Source: Spirochaetota bacterium
GTDB lineage: Bacteria; Spirochaetota; UBA4802; JAFGDQ01
Length of the DNA: 46,870 nt
Direction of reading: 5' to 3'
NCBI GenBank assembly: GCA_034190085.1
Contig: JAXHTS010000038.1
Span: 1-46,870 of the forward strand
The position numbers and the translations under genes were made by a program. Under the pieces are notes generated by a model. That model saw nothing but the letters and a program-made list of their open reading frames with translations, made no database searches and was not told the origin of the DNA. This document shows, in pieces, positions 34,876-45,556 of this stretch (the first letter of the stretch is position 1; each line of letters opens with the position of its first letter).

Positions 34876-37269
34876 ATGACTAATAATAATTACATAACTC
34901 GAATTAATGAGAGGTTGGCGTTATTAGTAGAATGGATACTCAGTTATCGATTGCTATTCATCATTTTATGCATCATCTTTTTTATTGGAGGGGCTTACTT
35001 AACACTATCACTACGGGTTGATAATTCCATAACAGTCTATTTTAAGGATAATGACCCCTCCCTTCAATTTTATCAAAAATTCAAAGAAGAATACGGCAAT
35101 GATGAGTTTTTATATATTGTATACCGAATTAAGAAGGGGGTATTTAATCTGGATTCCCTAAAAATAACTGAAAAGCTAGTAGAAGAACTCGAAGGAATAG
35201 AATATGTTAAAAAAGTAAAAACCATTACCAATATTGAGTTAATTGAAGGCAATAGAAATGGCGATTTGAATATTTACAATATCAGGGATAAGTTCCCATC
35301 TACTCAGCTTGATGCAGATCTTTATATGCATAGGCTTCAAGATAAGCCGCTATATGCAAATGCCTTTATCTCCGAGAACGCAGAGTTCGCAGCAATTCTC
35401 TGTGAGATTGGAGACACACCAAAGGGCGATCCAGGCTATCAGTCAGAAATAGGTTCAGGTTTACAGCGGATATTATCCAAACAAGAGTTCAGTGATTTTG
35501 AATTCTGGCCAACTGGACAGCCTGTAATCGTTTCAGCAATTAACGATGCAGTTATAAAGGACGTTATGCTCTTTACACTTATTTGTGTTATCGTCCTTAC
35601 AGCGCTACTCTTTCTTTTCTTCCGCAAAGTTAAAGAGATTCTTGCATTTAATATAATATATCTACTCGGTCTGATTTCTGTTATTATATTGCTGTGGATG
35701 AATGACTACCCAATTACTACCTTTACCTGCATAGCGCTACCCCTGTTATTTGCCATTTCTACAGCAGACGGAGTTCATATTATCCATGAGTATCAGACAT
35801 ATCTTAAAGCTGGGAATCCCAATAGGGAATCTATTCTTAAAACAATTAAACTGGTAGGATTCCCCTGCTTGTTCACAACACTCACAACAGTAGCAGGATT
35901 TGCTTCCCTTACTATCTCACCTATTCCTTGCATTCATGAATTTGGATTGACTATCGCAGTTGGAGTATTGGCTGTCTTTATTTTCAGTTTTACACTCTTG
36001 ACAATATTCCTTTCTTTTGGAGGGGAAAAGAGTGAAAGGTTATATCATTCATACCAACAATTTGAAAGAGATAAGGAGAAAAGAGATTATGAATACATCC
36101 ATAAATATATGGATGTAATGCTACAAAGAATAACAGATTGGGATAAAAGATACTATAAAAGAATATTAACTTTAGCTGTAATAGTATGTATGATTGCTTT
36201 TTATGGAATTAGCAAAATCAAGACTGATGCATCATGGTTAGCTGTACTCGGCGAGAAGATGAAGGTATTTCAGGATTATAAATTCGTTGACTCAACCATG
36301 GCAGGGTCTGGGAATTTTGAGATATTATTGGACACAAAAAAGAGAGACGGAGTTAAAACATTACAATCAGTTCAAACCCTTGAAAAAATTCAAAACTTTG
36401 CTAATAGTCAGGATTATCTGGTTAAAAAGACATTTTCAGTAGTTGATATTATCAAAGATATTAATTGCGCACTGCATAACAATGATCGTGAATATTATAG
36501 GCTTCCTTCTTCGGATGAGGAGGTATCCCAGTACATCCTGCTCTATGAAGTTACCGGAGGAGAGGAACTGGAAAAACAAATATCAGCAGACGTTTCAAGT
36601 GCAAGACTTACAATCTATGTAAAAAACACTAACACAACAATCTCAAAGCGCTTCTATGATGACCTGGTAGCTTTTATTGAATCTGTTAAACCGGCTGATT
36701 ATACATATACAATAACAGGTTTATCTTTTATGGTACTTGAGTCTTTGCGCACCATGCAAGAGACTCTGATACTATCTATTATGCTTGCCCTGGCCATTAT
36801 TTCAATTATGATGATATTTGTTTTCCGTTCACTAAAGATTGGGCTCATTTCTATGCTCCCTAATATCTTCCCAATTATTATTACCTTAGGAATTATGGGG
36901 CTATTTGATATTAGTCTGGATTTTTCAAGAACTCTACTTGGGTGTATTGGAATAGGTCTTGCTGTTGATGACACCATACATCTTATTTCGAGATATCGGC
37001 TTGAATTTGATCGACTTGGAAATTACAGGAAGGCGCTTGACGCAGCGATTATTGGGGTTGGTCATGCAATTACAAGGACCACTATCATATTGATCATTGG
37101 ATTTGGCGCTTGTCTCTTTTCCAATTTTGAAGCTTTGGTTAGTTTCGGAATGATAACAGCGATATGCGTCTTTACCGCTCTGATAGCTGATTACTTTATC
37201 GCTCCTGCACTTATACTTGTTTTCAAACCCTTTGGGAAAGAATTTGATACAGGGAAGGTAGTAGAATGA
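34876..37269 (+). CDS. RND superfamily (MMPL-type) exporter, intact
   Basis: Membrane protein of 797 aa with the two-fold RND layout. There is a TM helix at about 25-45, a large periplasmic loop, five or six TM helices (about 225-375), then the same pattern repeated (about 435-790). Conserved TM4-type signatures STADGVHIIHEY and GLAVDDTIHLISRYR occur once in each half. Proteins of this group move lipids, hopanoids or other hydrophobic molecules across the inner membrane using the proton gradient; substrate unknown. It is more diverged than the two copies that follow. Its TGA overlaps the ATG of the next copy (ATGA), indicating an operon. Confidence 0.88.
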   Translation: MTNNNYITRINERLALLVEWILSYRLLFIILCIIFFIGGAYLTLSLRVDNSITVYFKDNDPSLQFYQKFKEEYGNDEFLYIVYRIKKGVFNLDSLKITEKLVEELEGIEYVKKVKTITNIELIEGNRNGDLNIYNIRDKFPSTQLDADLYMHRLQDKPLYANAFISENAEFAAILCEIGDTPKGDPGYQSEIGSGLQRILSKQEFSDFEFWPTGQPVIVSAINDAVIKDVMLFTLICVIVLTALLFLFFRKVKEILAFNIIYLLGLISVIILLWMNDYPITTFTCIALPLLFAISTADGVHIIHEYQTYLKAGNPNRESILKTIKLVGFPCLFTTLTTVAGFASLTISPIPCIHEFGLTIAVGVLAVFIFSFTLLTIFLSFGGEKSERLYHSYQQFERDKEKRDYEYIHKYMDVMLQRITDWDKRYYKRILTLAVIVCMIAFYGISKIKTDASWLAVLGEKMKVFQDYKFVDSTMAGSGNFEILLDTKKRDGVKTLQSVQTLEKIQNFANSQDYLVKKTFSVVDIIKDINCALHNNDREYYRLPSSDEEVSQYILLYEVTGGEELEKQISADVSSARLTIYVKNTNTTISKRFYDDLVAFIESVKPADYTYTITGLSFMVLESLRTMQETLILSIMLALAIISIMMIFVFRSLKIGLISMLPNIFPIIITLGIMGLFDISLDFSRTLLGCIGIGLAVDDTIHLISRYRLEFDRLGNYRKALDAAIIGVGHAITRTTIILIIGFGACLFSNFEALVSFGMITAICVFTALIADYFIAPALILVFKPFGKEFDTGKVVE

Positions 37270-39556
37270 ATAAGCTTATTGAATTCACTTTTAAATATTG
37301 GAAATGGATCCTAGGGATAAATGTACTTTTGACTCTTATTCTTGGTTACTTCATTTTAGGAATAAAGGTAGATAATTCCATCGAAACCATGTCCGTAGAT
37401 GGCGATCCAGAGCTTCTCTTGCTGCAGAAGACGGAGAAAGAGTATGGGGGAAATGAATTTGTTGTGGTTTCGTTCAAGGGAGATGATATCTTCACTACTC
37501 CTGTTCTTGCTATGATTGAGAGGATAACTACCAGGATAGAGGATGTTAAAAATGTGGAAAGGGTATTAAGCCTTACAAATTCTTCGACTATTGAAGGCGA
37601 CTCAGAGGGATTTGGCGTCTATCCTTTACTTAAAGAATCATCTCTGCAATTGAAGAAACCAGAGGAGCTTAGAAAGGAGGTAATTAATAACAGGATATAT
37701 AAAAGATGGCTCTATTCTGAAGACGGAAAATCAACATCTATAATTGCTTGGATAGTTCCAATGGGAAAAGATGATGCAGCAAGATGGAGGGTTGTAGATG
37801 CAATTAAGAATATAATTGATGAGGAAAAAGACAATAGAAAGTTTTATCTATATGGCATGCCTGTGTATCAAAAAGCCATTATGGATGCTATGATCAGGGA
37901 TCAATTTCATCTCACCCCTATCGTACCTTTTCTAATGGGTCTCTTGTTATTCTTTTTCTTTCGTGATATAAAATTGTTAACCATTCCATTTATATTAATT
38001 GGAATATGCGCCCTTTGGGCATTCGGGCTTCTGACTCTATCCAGTAATACGTTAAATTATGTCACTAACATACTTCCTATCGTTTTGCTTATTGTCTGTA
38101 TATGCGACTCAGTTCATATTATGACTCATTATAAAGAGATTAATAAAGATTATATACACAGAAAAGATGCCTTAAAGGATGTTATCATACGCATTGGTAT
38201 TCCCATAATGTTAACCAGCATTACAACCGGGGTAGGATTCTTCTCCCTGGGAGCAGTGGTATTAAGCCAGTAAGGATTTTTGGTATTTTTACTGGTCTTG
38301 GCATCCTTTTTGCGTTTACAGTCTCCATTACGCTTCTCCCATTGATTATGTCAATTATGAACTTCAAAGAAGAAAAGTCTGGAGAAGATAGAAGCTTTAA
38401 GGCATTGGAGAGAATTCTTAATAGAACAGGAGGGTTAGTATACAGGAGAAAGGGCTTAATTCTAATAAGTATTGCCATTGTTCTGATATCGTTAATCGGC
38501 ATGTTTAAAATTGAAGTAAGGCAGGATATCATTGCTATGCTTAAAGATAGTACTGAAATAGATGAGGCCCGTGCTTTCATAGATGTTGAGCTTGGAGGTT
38601 CATGCGAGCTTATTACGCTGTTTGAGGGCAAGGGAGAAAATTCAGTTATTGAGCCGCAAAATCTAAAACGAATAGAAAGGATACAGCATAGACTAATAAC
38701 AGAAGTTCCAGAAATACGAAAGAGTATCTCTATCGTTGATTTTCTTAAAGAGATGAATCAAGCCGTTAACGGGGATGATCCGGATCACTATACACTACCT
38801 ACGACTAAAGAACTCGCTTCACAACTGCTCTTACTATATTCCTTTGATGAAGATCAGGCAAACCTTCAATCGCTTATAAACAATGATTATAGCCAGGCAA
38901 GGATTAGAATGTTTAGTCTTAGCGCTGATGATTCAATAATTTCAAGGGCAGCCTTTGATAAAGCTGAAAGAATCATATTAGAGGAATCAAAAGGGACTAA
39001 CTTAAAGATAAATCGCACAGGAAGACCAAAGATTTTTTTCAATATGGTGGATATATTGATTACAGCTATGGTGAAGAGTTTTTCCTACGCCTTTGTAGTA
39101 ATCTTTATCATGATGGTTATAGTTTTTCGTTCTTTTAAGCTGGGCTTGTTAAGCATGATCATAAATATCATACCTGCTATAATAACATTCGGGATTATGG
39201 GGTGGCTGGGTATCCCACTTAATTTGATGACAGCAATGGTACCAAGTATTGCCATTGGGATTGCAGTTGACGATACGATTCATCTTATATGGAGAATAAA
39301 AAAAGAAATTGGTATTGATGGAAATTATAGAGAAGCTATTTTCCGCAGTTTAAGGAGTGTGGGAAAACCTATAATTACAACATCAGTTTTAATTTCAGTT
39401 GGATTCGCTGTCTTTTACTTTTCTGAGATAGTACTACTGACCGAGTTTGCATTTCTTACAATTGCCACTGTTGTTGGTGCACTTATTACTGATCTCTTTT
39501 TAGGCCCGGTATTGGTTTTAATATTTAAGCCAATTAAGATCCCAAAGGGAGAATGA
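37266..39556 (+). pseudogene. RND/MMPL exporter with a one-base frameshift
   Basis: The first frame (37266-38273, 335 aa) matches the 39696 gene closely, then ends SLGAVVLSQ-stop. The second frame resumes at once with IKPVRIFGIFTGLG and runs to 39556, including the IAVDDTIHLIWR motif. Aligning with the intact paralog, one base is missing near 38251-38262 (five bases where the paralog has six). Without it the product would be about 763 aa, a normal length. Its DNA is very similar to 39739-42020, so it belongs to a tandem duplication about 2.44 kb long. The change could be a real mutation or a sequencing error. Confidence 0.85.
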
Positions 39557-39603
39557 TGAATTGTAACGGAGTGGTGTTTGCTGTGTTCGGCGTTATTAGC
39601 TTA

Positions 39604-39695
39604 TTATTTATGGGTATATGAGTAAAGTCTGAATGAAAAAAGAGGAAAGTTATGAAGAAAATACTTTATAAACTTCTCAAATATCTTTTAATAAT
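39604..39695 (+). pseudogene. Scar of a duplicated LolA-like gene start between MMPL copies
   Basis: GGTATATGAGTAAAGTC and the following bases, with ATGAAGAAAATAC at 39652, match the sequence just before and at the start of the LolA-like gene (42022-42087) at an offset of about 2.42 kb. The copy breaks off after some 10 codons and runs into the next MMPL gene. It is a remnant of an MMPL-LolA duplication followed by deletion. Confidence 0.6.
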
Positions 39696-42020
39696 GTGGG
39701 AAATATCACTATTAAGAAACTAATTGAACTCACCTTCAAATATTGGAAATGGATCATAGGGATAAATGTCCTTTTGACTCTTATTTTTGGTTACTTCATT
39801 TTAGGAATAAAAGTAGATAATTCCCTCGAGACTATGACAATAGACAACGACCCGGAGCTTTTATTGATGCAGCAGATGGACAAAGAGTATGGTGGAGAGG
39901 AGTTCGTTGTGATAGCATTCAAAGGAGAAGATATCTTCTCTCCCCGGATTCTATCTATGATTGATAGAATGACCAGAAGGATAGAGGATGTTAAGAATGT
40001 AGGAAGGGTACTCAGCCTTACAAATGCCTACACGATTAAAGGCACCTCAGGAGGATTTGGAACCACCCCTTTGCTACCCAAGACCTCAATACAACCTGAA
40101 GAACTAAAAGAAAAAGTCACTGCAAATAAGATATATAAAAGGTGGCTCTTTTCTGATGATGGAAAATCAACCTCCATAATCGCATGGATGGTTCCACTGG
40201 GAAGCGATGATGCTCTCAGATCGGAGGTCGTAAGTGAAATTCAAAGAATAATTGACAAGGAAAAAGACAATAGAAGGTTTTATTTATATGGTATGTCAGT
40301 AATATACAAAACCGTCTTCGATGCTATGGATAGGGATCAGTTGCATCTTACACCTATTGTGTTTGCTCTTGTGGGGTTGATATTATTCTTTATCTTTCGT
40401 AACCTTCGGTTTATTATTATTCCGTTCATAGTTATTACTATATGTGTGGTCTGGGTCGTCGGACTTTTGGTTGCAAGTGGTAATACTCTGAACTGGGTGA
40501 CCAGCATAATTCCAATAGTCGTGCTCATCGTATGCATTTGTGATTCCATCCATATTATTACTCAATATAAAGAAACAATTGGGGAATACCCGAACAACAA
40601 AGATGCCTTAAAGGAGGCTATCATTCGTATCGGTATTCCGATCTTGTTGACCAGCGTAACTACTGCGGTCGGATTTTTCTCTTTGGGGCTCAACAAGATT
40701 AAGCCAGTTAGGGATTTTGGCATTTACACAGGGATGGGAGTCATCTTTGCCCTTACTACCTCTATCACGCTTCTTCCAATTATACTGTCATTTTTAAAAC
40801 TCAAAAAGGAGAAATCCAGGGATGATAAGAGCTTTAAGGCAATGGAAAGTATACTGACGGGAATAGGAAAGTTCATTATCAGGAGAAAGGGCTTAATATT
40901 GACACTTAGTGTAGTAATTGTATTATTATCATTAATTGGTATTTCCAGAATAGAGGCGAGACAGGATTCCTTTGATATACTTAAAGATTCTACTGAATTG
41001 GTCGAAGCCAATAAATTCATCGATGTTGAATTAGGCGGTTCATGCGAGGTTGATGTGTTGTTTGACGGAAAGGCAGAGAACACCGTCATAGAACCGATAA
41101 GCCTGAAACAGATCGAGAGGATTCAACATCGGTTAGAAAACGAGGTGCCTGAGATACTTAAGGCAAACTCGGTCGTTGATTTCCTGAAGGAGATGAATCA
41201 AGCTATAAATGGAGATGACCCTGATTATTATTCTCTGCCTTCTACTAAAGAACAGGCCTCGCAATTGCTCTTGCTCTATTCCTTTGATGAAGATCAGGCA
41301 AATCTCCAATCACTTATTAACAACGATTATAGCCAAGCCAGGATAAGGACATTTACTATAAGCGCTGATGATTCAATAGCCACTAGAAAAGCCATAAATA
41401 AAATGAAACAAATTATTTCAGAGGAATTAAATACCGACTTAAAAATTGTTTTCACCGGAAGACCACTTATATGGTGCAATATGGTGGATTACCTGATAAC
41501 GGGTTTGATGGAAAGTTTTTCCATCGCCTTTGTAGTAATTTCAATAATGATGATTGTAGTATTCCGTTCTATAGGGTTGGGGCTTTTAAGCATGATAATA
41601 AATGTTATTCCGGTAATAATCACCTTTGGGATTATGGGATTTTTGAATATCCCATTGAATATGACAACGGTCATGGTACCAAGCGTGGCTATTGGGATTG
41701 CCGTGGACGATACGATCCATCTCATGTGGAGGATGGTAAAAGAAATAAGTATTGATGGGAACTACGAAGGGGCGATGTTTCGTACCCTAAAGAGTGTGGG
41801 GAAGCCTATCATCACCACCTCCTTGATCCTCTGTGTCGGATTTTCAGGCTTTTACTTTTCCGAGTTAAGGCTACTTACCCAATTTGGATTTATAACCTTT
41901 GTCACCGTGTTTGTAGCGTTAATCGCTGATCTCTTTCTGGCGCCGGTATTGTTGTTAGTTATTAAGCCAATAAAAATTAAAAAAGGAATGCCTTCTATAG
42001 CCCTATTGAGAAAGGGATGA
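39696..42020 (+). CDS. RND superfamily (MMPL-type) exporter, intact duplicate
   Basis: Protein of 774 aa, the intact partner of the frameshifted gene before it. Both RND halves are complete: an N-terminal TM helix, periplasmic loop, TM bundle with CICDSIHIITQYKE, a charged linker, a second loop and second bundle with GIAVDDTIHLMWR. Start is GTG at 39696; from KKLIEL onward it aligns with MNKLIEF of the first copy, so the first half dozen residues come from the duplication junction. It is followed by the LolA-like and barrel genes, the usual partners of such exporters. Likely role: lipid or outer-membrane component export, inferred from the neighbourhood. Confidence 0.88.
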   Translation: MGNITIKKLIELTFKYWKWIIGINVLLTLIFGYFILGIKVDNSLETMTIDNDPELLLMQQMDKEYGGEEFVVIAFKGEDIFSPRILSMIDRMTRRIEDVKNVGRVLSLTNAYTIKGTSGGFGTTPLLPKTSIQPEELKEKVTANKIYKRWLFSDDGKSTSIIAWMVPLGSDDALRSEVVSEIQRIIDKEKDNRRFYLYGMSVIYKTVFDAMDRDQLHLTPIVFALVGLILFFIFRNLRFIIIPFIVITICVVWVVGLLVASGNTLNWVTSIIPIVVLIVCICDSIHIITQYKETIGEYPNNKDALKEAIIRIGIPILLTSVTTAVGFFSLGLNKIKPVRDFGIYTGMGVIFALTTSITLLPIILSFLKLKKEKSRDDKSFKAMESILTGIGKFIIRRKGLILTLSVVIVLLSLIGISRIEARQDSFDILKDSTELVEANKFIDVELGGSCEVDVLFDGKAENTVIEPISLKQIERIQHRLENEVPEILKANSVVDFLKEMNQAINGDDPDYYSLPSTKEQASQLLLLYSFDEDQANLQSLINNDYSQARIRTFTISADDSIATRKAINKMKQIISEELNTDLKIVFTGRPLIWCNMVDYLITGLMESFSIAFVVISIMMIVVFRSIGLGLLSMIINVIPVIITFGIMGFLNIPLNMTTVMVPSVAIGIAVDDTIHLMWRMVKEISIDGNYEGAMFRTLKSVGKPIITTSLILCVGFSGFYFSELRLLTQFGFITFVTVFVALIADLFLAPVLLLVIKPIKIKKGMPSIALLRKG

Positions 42021-42074
42021 GAAAGGGATATGAGTGAAGTCAGAATTAAAATTGTTAAAGGAAATAGGAGAACT

Positions 42075-42917
42075 ATGAAGAAAATATTTTTAGCACACAG
42101 CACCAAAATAGTCCATGGTGGGACTATTTTATCATGCTTAATAATATTGGTGGTCTGTTTGTGTATAGCCATTCCAGTTTTCAGTGAGGATGGCTACCAG
42201 ATCATGCTGAAAAACTACAATATGGATGAGGGCAAGGATCAGAAAGCAGATCTTACGATGGAACTCATCAAGAAGAACGGCAAAAAAAGGGTACGCGAAG
42301 TGACCTATTGAAAGCTTGAGAGGGGGGACGAAGACAAAAGCCTCATGTACTTTCGCAAGCCAAAGGCTGATAAAGGAACCGCATTCCTTACATGGGAACA
42401 CAAGGATAAGGACGACGACCAGTGGCTTTATCTGCCTGCATTAAAGCGGGTAAGGAGAATATCTGCCACGGAAAAGCATAAGTCCTTCATGGGCACTGAC
42501 TTCTCTTATAATGATATGGCACCTCCACATCCGGATGAATTTGTACATAGACTTATAGGAGAAGAAAAGGTTGATGAGAAAGATTGCTATTTGGTGGAGA
42601 GCATGCACAAGACCTACTCTGGTGATGCAGCCTATAAGAATAAGAAGAAATATCAATACTCTAAAATGATATCGTATATCTGTAAAGATACTTACATGCT
42701 AATCAAGGGCAAATTTTTCGACAATAAAGGGAGGGAAAGCAAAAAATATCACGCGCGGGATATAAGGAATATTGATGGGATATGGACTGCCATGATATTG
42801 GAGATGGAAAAGCTCAAAACAGGTCATCGAACTGTGCTCACAGTAAGTGATATAAGATACAATACAGGCTTGAAGGACAGTTTCTTTAGCCAGAGGGAAT
42901 TGAAAAAATCCCGGTAG
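42075..42917 (+). pseudogene. LolA-like outer-membrane lipoprotein-sorting protein with in-frame TGA
   Basis: Reading through, the product is about 280 aa. It has a signal anchor (about 10-36, ILSCLIILVVCLCIAIPVFS), then the sorting-protein family pattern YFRKPKADKGTAFLTWEHKD, DDQWLYLPALKRVRRIS and SFMGTDFSYNDM. A TGA at 42309-42311 interrupts it in frame (REVTY-stop-KLERGDEDK), where the family commonly has Trp, so TGG to TGA is the likely change. The second part (from 42345) still has undamaged coding sequence. Start at 42075 is chosen over 42030 for its signal peptide and the AGGAG ahead of it. By family a periplasmic lipid carrier working with the MMPL exporters. Confidence 0.8.
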
Positions 42918-42928
42918 GGAGAAACTAG

Positions 42929-43810
42929 ATGCTACAGAGATTATTATTTTTAATCTTGGGCTTAAGTGTAGGCATGCTTCCCTACTATTTGTATGCAGAA
43001 TATGACATATCGGGGAAAATACTTCACGACTCGCGCGTGCTGACCCGTAGGGGAATATACGAGGATAACAGCAAGGGGGAGTTCATTAAGTCCATATCAC
43101 GTGTAGAGCTTAAGTTAAAAAGAACTGATGAGAGCGATTTTAGCCTCTTTGGTGAGTTGTGGGCCACTTATGACCATCTTGATTCACATCTTGAGCAGTA
43201 TAACGGTAATACTGATGAAAAAAAGAGAATAGATTACGATGAGTTTTATATTCGGGAGGCTTATGCAAGCGCCAGTCTTGGGCCCATGGAGTTCAGGATA
43301 GGGAAGATTCTTCTCAACTGGGGAAGAGCGGATGAGATAAATCCTGTTGATATAGTAAATCCGGAGGATTTCAGCGAGTTTTACACCATAGACAAGGATG
43401 AGCGTGGTATTCCTATCCTGCTTTTCGATGGCCTTCTTTATATGGGCAACTTTATCCTGGAAGCAGTCTGGATACCCTTTTTTGAACCGACGAAAGTGCC
43501 CACAAAAGGGCCCTGGGCACAGAGGACGTTTATAGAATAACGAGAGTTGCTTGGCAATGAACAATTCGCATTGCTCGATTTCAGCGCAAAAGAGAACGAA
43601 GGCAAGCGAGATATTCTCAATTCCGAGACAGCGGCCCGCTTCTCCGGTCTATTGGGCTCCTTCGATTTTGGTCTGGTATTCTTCTACGGATTCAACGATC
43701 TCCCTGGCTTAAAAACAGAGGTAGACGATCTAGGCCAGCCTGCGCTTATAGTTACATATCGTCGCTTTCATGGATACGGTTTTGACTTTGCCTACTCTAT
43801 TGCGGATTAT
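42929..43810 (+). pseudogene. DUF1302-like outer-membrane barrel protein, with in-frame stop and truncated
   Basis: The frame opens with a signal peptide (LLFLILGLSVGMLPYYLYA) and beta-strand-rich sequence, including RIGKILLNWGRADEINPVDIVNPEDFS, characteristic of DUF1302-type porin-like proteins. A TAA at 43538-43540 stops it after WAQRTFIE. The same frame continues as RELLGNEQFALLDFSAKEN to YSIADYV near 43810, where an IS481-type end abuts. The family is usually 450-600 aa, so the 3' half is gone. GGGAGAAA precedes the ATG. Last member of the MMPL-LolA-barrel cluster. Confidence 0.8.
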
Positions 43811-43875
43811 GTTGGATAATAAATTACAAACAACAAAAGAAAACGAAAGTGTCAGATTAAATGCTGGATAGTACA
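43811..43875 (+). mobile_element. 65-bp residual end of an IS481-type element
   Basis: From GGATAATAAATTACA to the terminal TAGTACA at 43869-43875 this repeats, in inverted orientation, the end of the IS481-type element at 46674-46737 with only a few mismatches. The body of the element is missing; the fragment joins the cut DUF1302-like gene to the cut IS256-type transposase gene. Confidence 0.75.
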
Positions 43876-45039
43876 GTTCTTCTCACTTTCTATAATTCCA
43901 GTCCATGCCCAACGGATCACCATGTCAGAATTTCTCCATCTTTTCACACGCCTCGTTATATTTCGAATACCGGCATTAAGATTCTCAATCGGATTTGTTG
44001 TACATAAACTCTTTCTTATCTCTTTATGTGCCTCTAACTTATGTAAAGTCAAAGTTTCCTCTAATCCTTCCTCCAATGATCTCGCAGCCTGAGGATAATC
44101 CTTACCTAATTTACTCTTAATATTTAGAAGCAGTCTCTTAGCTGTTTCATAGCTATCTGCATTATATGCTTCACTCATTGCATTTCGAATTGTCAATCTC
44201 ATATGCTCTGGAACATAATCTGTAACATTCTTCTTCTTATGGATCTGGCATCTCTGAATAAGAAATCCTTTTCCAAATACATCATTCAACGCTTTCCTTG
44301 TTGCTTTGCCACCATCAATAACTGCTAATTTTAATCCTGATAAATCAAATCCTCGTTCTATAAGATTATGTAAAAGATCAGTGCAAACCCTGCTGTTCTC
44401 AGTAGAACTCTCCCAGGCTTCTAATGCAGACTTTTTACCTTCTTTATCTATGCCTAATACTACTATTACTGTAGTTTTCTTAAAAACAATGCCATCAATC
44501 ATTAAAATCAAATATTCTTGTCTAATCGGTTCATTCCTCCATGCCACAAGCTTTGCCTCTGTCATAGCTATGAAGTTTCTGCTTACAGAACTCTTTGATT
44601 TACAATTTGTTCTCAGACCTAATGAACCCGTCTCAAGTGATCTCTTGTATTTCCGTGTAGATACTCCAATAATCATCTGTTCCATCTGCCTTCGGCTCAA
44701 TATCTCACTATCTTTATATTTCTTGACCGTCTTAAGGTCTTTCTCTCTTTTATCTCTTATATTCCTCACTCGAGGATGTAATAATTTAACTTTCCTACCT
44801 CCAAATATCGTAGATGTCTCAGTCACACTCCATCTGCTAAATTCTCTATCTCTTATATGTTTATATCTTTCCCCACATATCTCTGTTATCTCATCTTCTA
44901 TGAGTTCCGTGTAAGATTTTATCCCTAATGATATTATCTGATTAAATAAAGAATCCTCTACCTCTTTATTTAATACTTCTTCTTTAATATCAATAATACT
45001 TGCTTGATCTTTAATTACTCCTTTTTTATTGTTATCCAT
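43852..45039 (-). CDS. IS256-family (mutator-type) transposase, C-terminus truncated
   Basis: Transposase of 395 aa. The DDE residues are recognisable in YLILMIDGIVF (first Asp), LKLAVIDGGKA (second Asp) and TTNPIENLNAGIR (Glu); IQRCQIHKKKNV is the conserved Cys/His block. The protein ends ...RWAWTGIIESEKN followed by CTIQHLI, the last residues being encoded by the IS481-type end at 43811-43875. The usual C-terminal tail of the family is lost, so activity is doubtful. An upstream hairpin-bearing element end lies at 45071-45138, and a solitary copy of that end is at 21045-21113. Confidence 0.85.
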   Translation of the reverse strand: MDNNKKGVIKDQASIIDIKEEVLNKEVEDSLFNQIISLGIKSYTELIEDEITEICGERYKHIRDREFSRWSVTETSTIFGGRKVKLLHPRVRNIRDKREKDLKTVKKYKDSEILSRRQMEQMIIGVSTRKYKRSLETGSLGLRTNCKSKSSVSRNFIAMTEAKLVAWRNEPIRQEYLILMIDGIVFKKTTVIVVLGIDKEGKKSALEAWESSTENSRVCTDLLHNLIERGFDLSGLKLAVIDGGKATRKALNDVFGKGFLIQRCQIHKKKNVTDYVPEHMRLTIRNAMSEAYNADSYETAKRLLLNIKSKLGKDYPQAARSLEEGLEETLTLHKLEAHKEIRKSLCTTNPIENLNAGIRNITRRVKRWRNSDMVIRWAWTGIIESEKNCTIQHLI

Positions 45040-45070
45040 GGTGGCTATCTCATTTTAATTATATTTTTAA

Positions 45071-45138
45071 CTTAGCCCATTATCTAATAATGGGCTTGGA
45101 GACGCCACCTAATTTACAACATTGAATGGGACATTCCC
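45071..45138 (-). repeat. Transposase-proximal end of the IS256-type element with perfect hairpin
   Basis: AGCCCATTA (45074-45082) pairs with TAATGGGCT (45088-45096) around TCTAA. Farther out GGGACATTCCC (45128-45138) is probably near the element terminus. The whole stretch is repeated at 21045-21113. A hairpin ahead of a transposase gene is often used to block read-through from outside; that role is inferred here. Confidence 0.7.
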
Positions 45139-45183
45139 TCTGAATTATTTAGAGAGAAATTGAAAACATATAAAATGGTTTAG

Positions 45184-45411
45184 AGCATGAGTAGAAAGAG
45201 AGATTGCTGGGATAATGCATGTGCTGAAAGTTTCTTCTCAACATTAAAGATGGAAGAAGTCTATAAAAGAAATTATAAAACCACAAAAGAAGTACAGGAA
45301 TCTATTTTTGAATATATTGAGGTCTTTTATAATTAACAGAGGATTCATTCTTATCTTGACTATATGAGTTCTGAAAAGTATAAAGAATTACAGCTGAAAA
45401 ATATAGCGTAG
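45184..45411 (+). pseudogene. C-terminal fragment of an IS3-family (IS150-like) transposase
   Basis: The translation [18 protein letters not shown], then [20 protein letters not shown], then [11 protein letters not shown] is the end of an IS3-family OrfB. The catalytic Glu is in AESFFS. A TAA follows FYN where the family has Arg (FYNRQRxHS), then QRIHSYLDYMSSEKYKELQ continues to a TAG. No upstream part of the gene is present, so it is a broken remnant. Confidence 0.8.
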
Positions 45412-45556
45412 TAATGTATTCAGAAAAATGATATAAGCCTACTTTTGAAAAATATAATTAAAAAAAAGTTTTACATTTGGGATTGCTGATATAACAATTG
45501 ATAATTGTTATCATTTTGAGTAAGTAAAACCAGTAGATTAGCCAAAGGGGTGTTTT

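Noticed and set aside
38251-38273. Programmed frameshifting in the MMPL gene
   Set aside because: No slippery heptamer or downstream pseudoknot is apparent, and the intact paralog shows one base simply missing.
38221-38631. 136-codon minus-strand open frame over the MMPL frameshift
   Set aside because: A similar antisense frame (40724-41089) exists over the paralog, as expected for shadows of two related genes; no independent coding evidence.
42309-42311. Selenocysteine or Trp recoding of the TGA in the LolA-like gene
   Set aside because: Trp is usual at this place in the family and no SECIS-like stem is evident after the TGA; other genes use TGA as a normal stop (for example 2911-2913 and 37267-37269). 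A nonsense mutation is simpler.
44306-44914. 202-codon plus-strand open frame antisense to the IS256-type transposase
   Set aside because: It is entirely opposite a recognisable transposase, has no family features and no ribosome site; it is a by-product of the codon pattern on the other strand.
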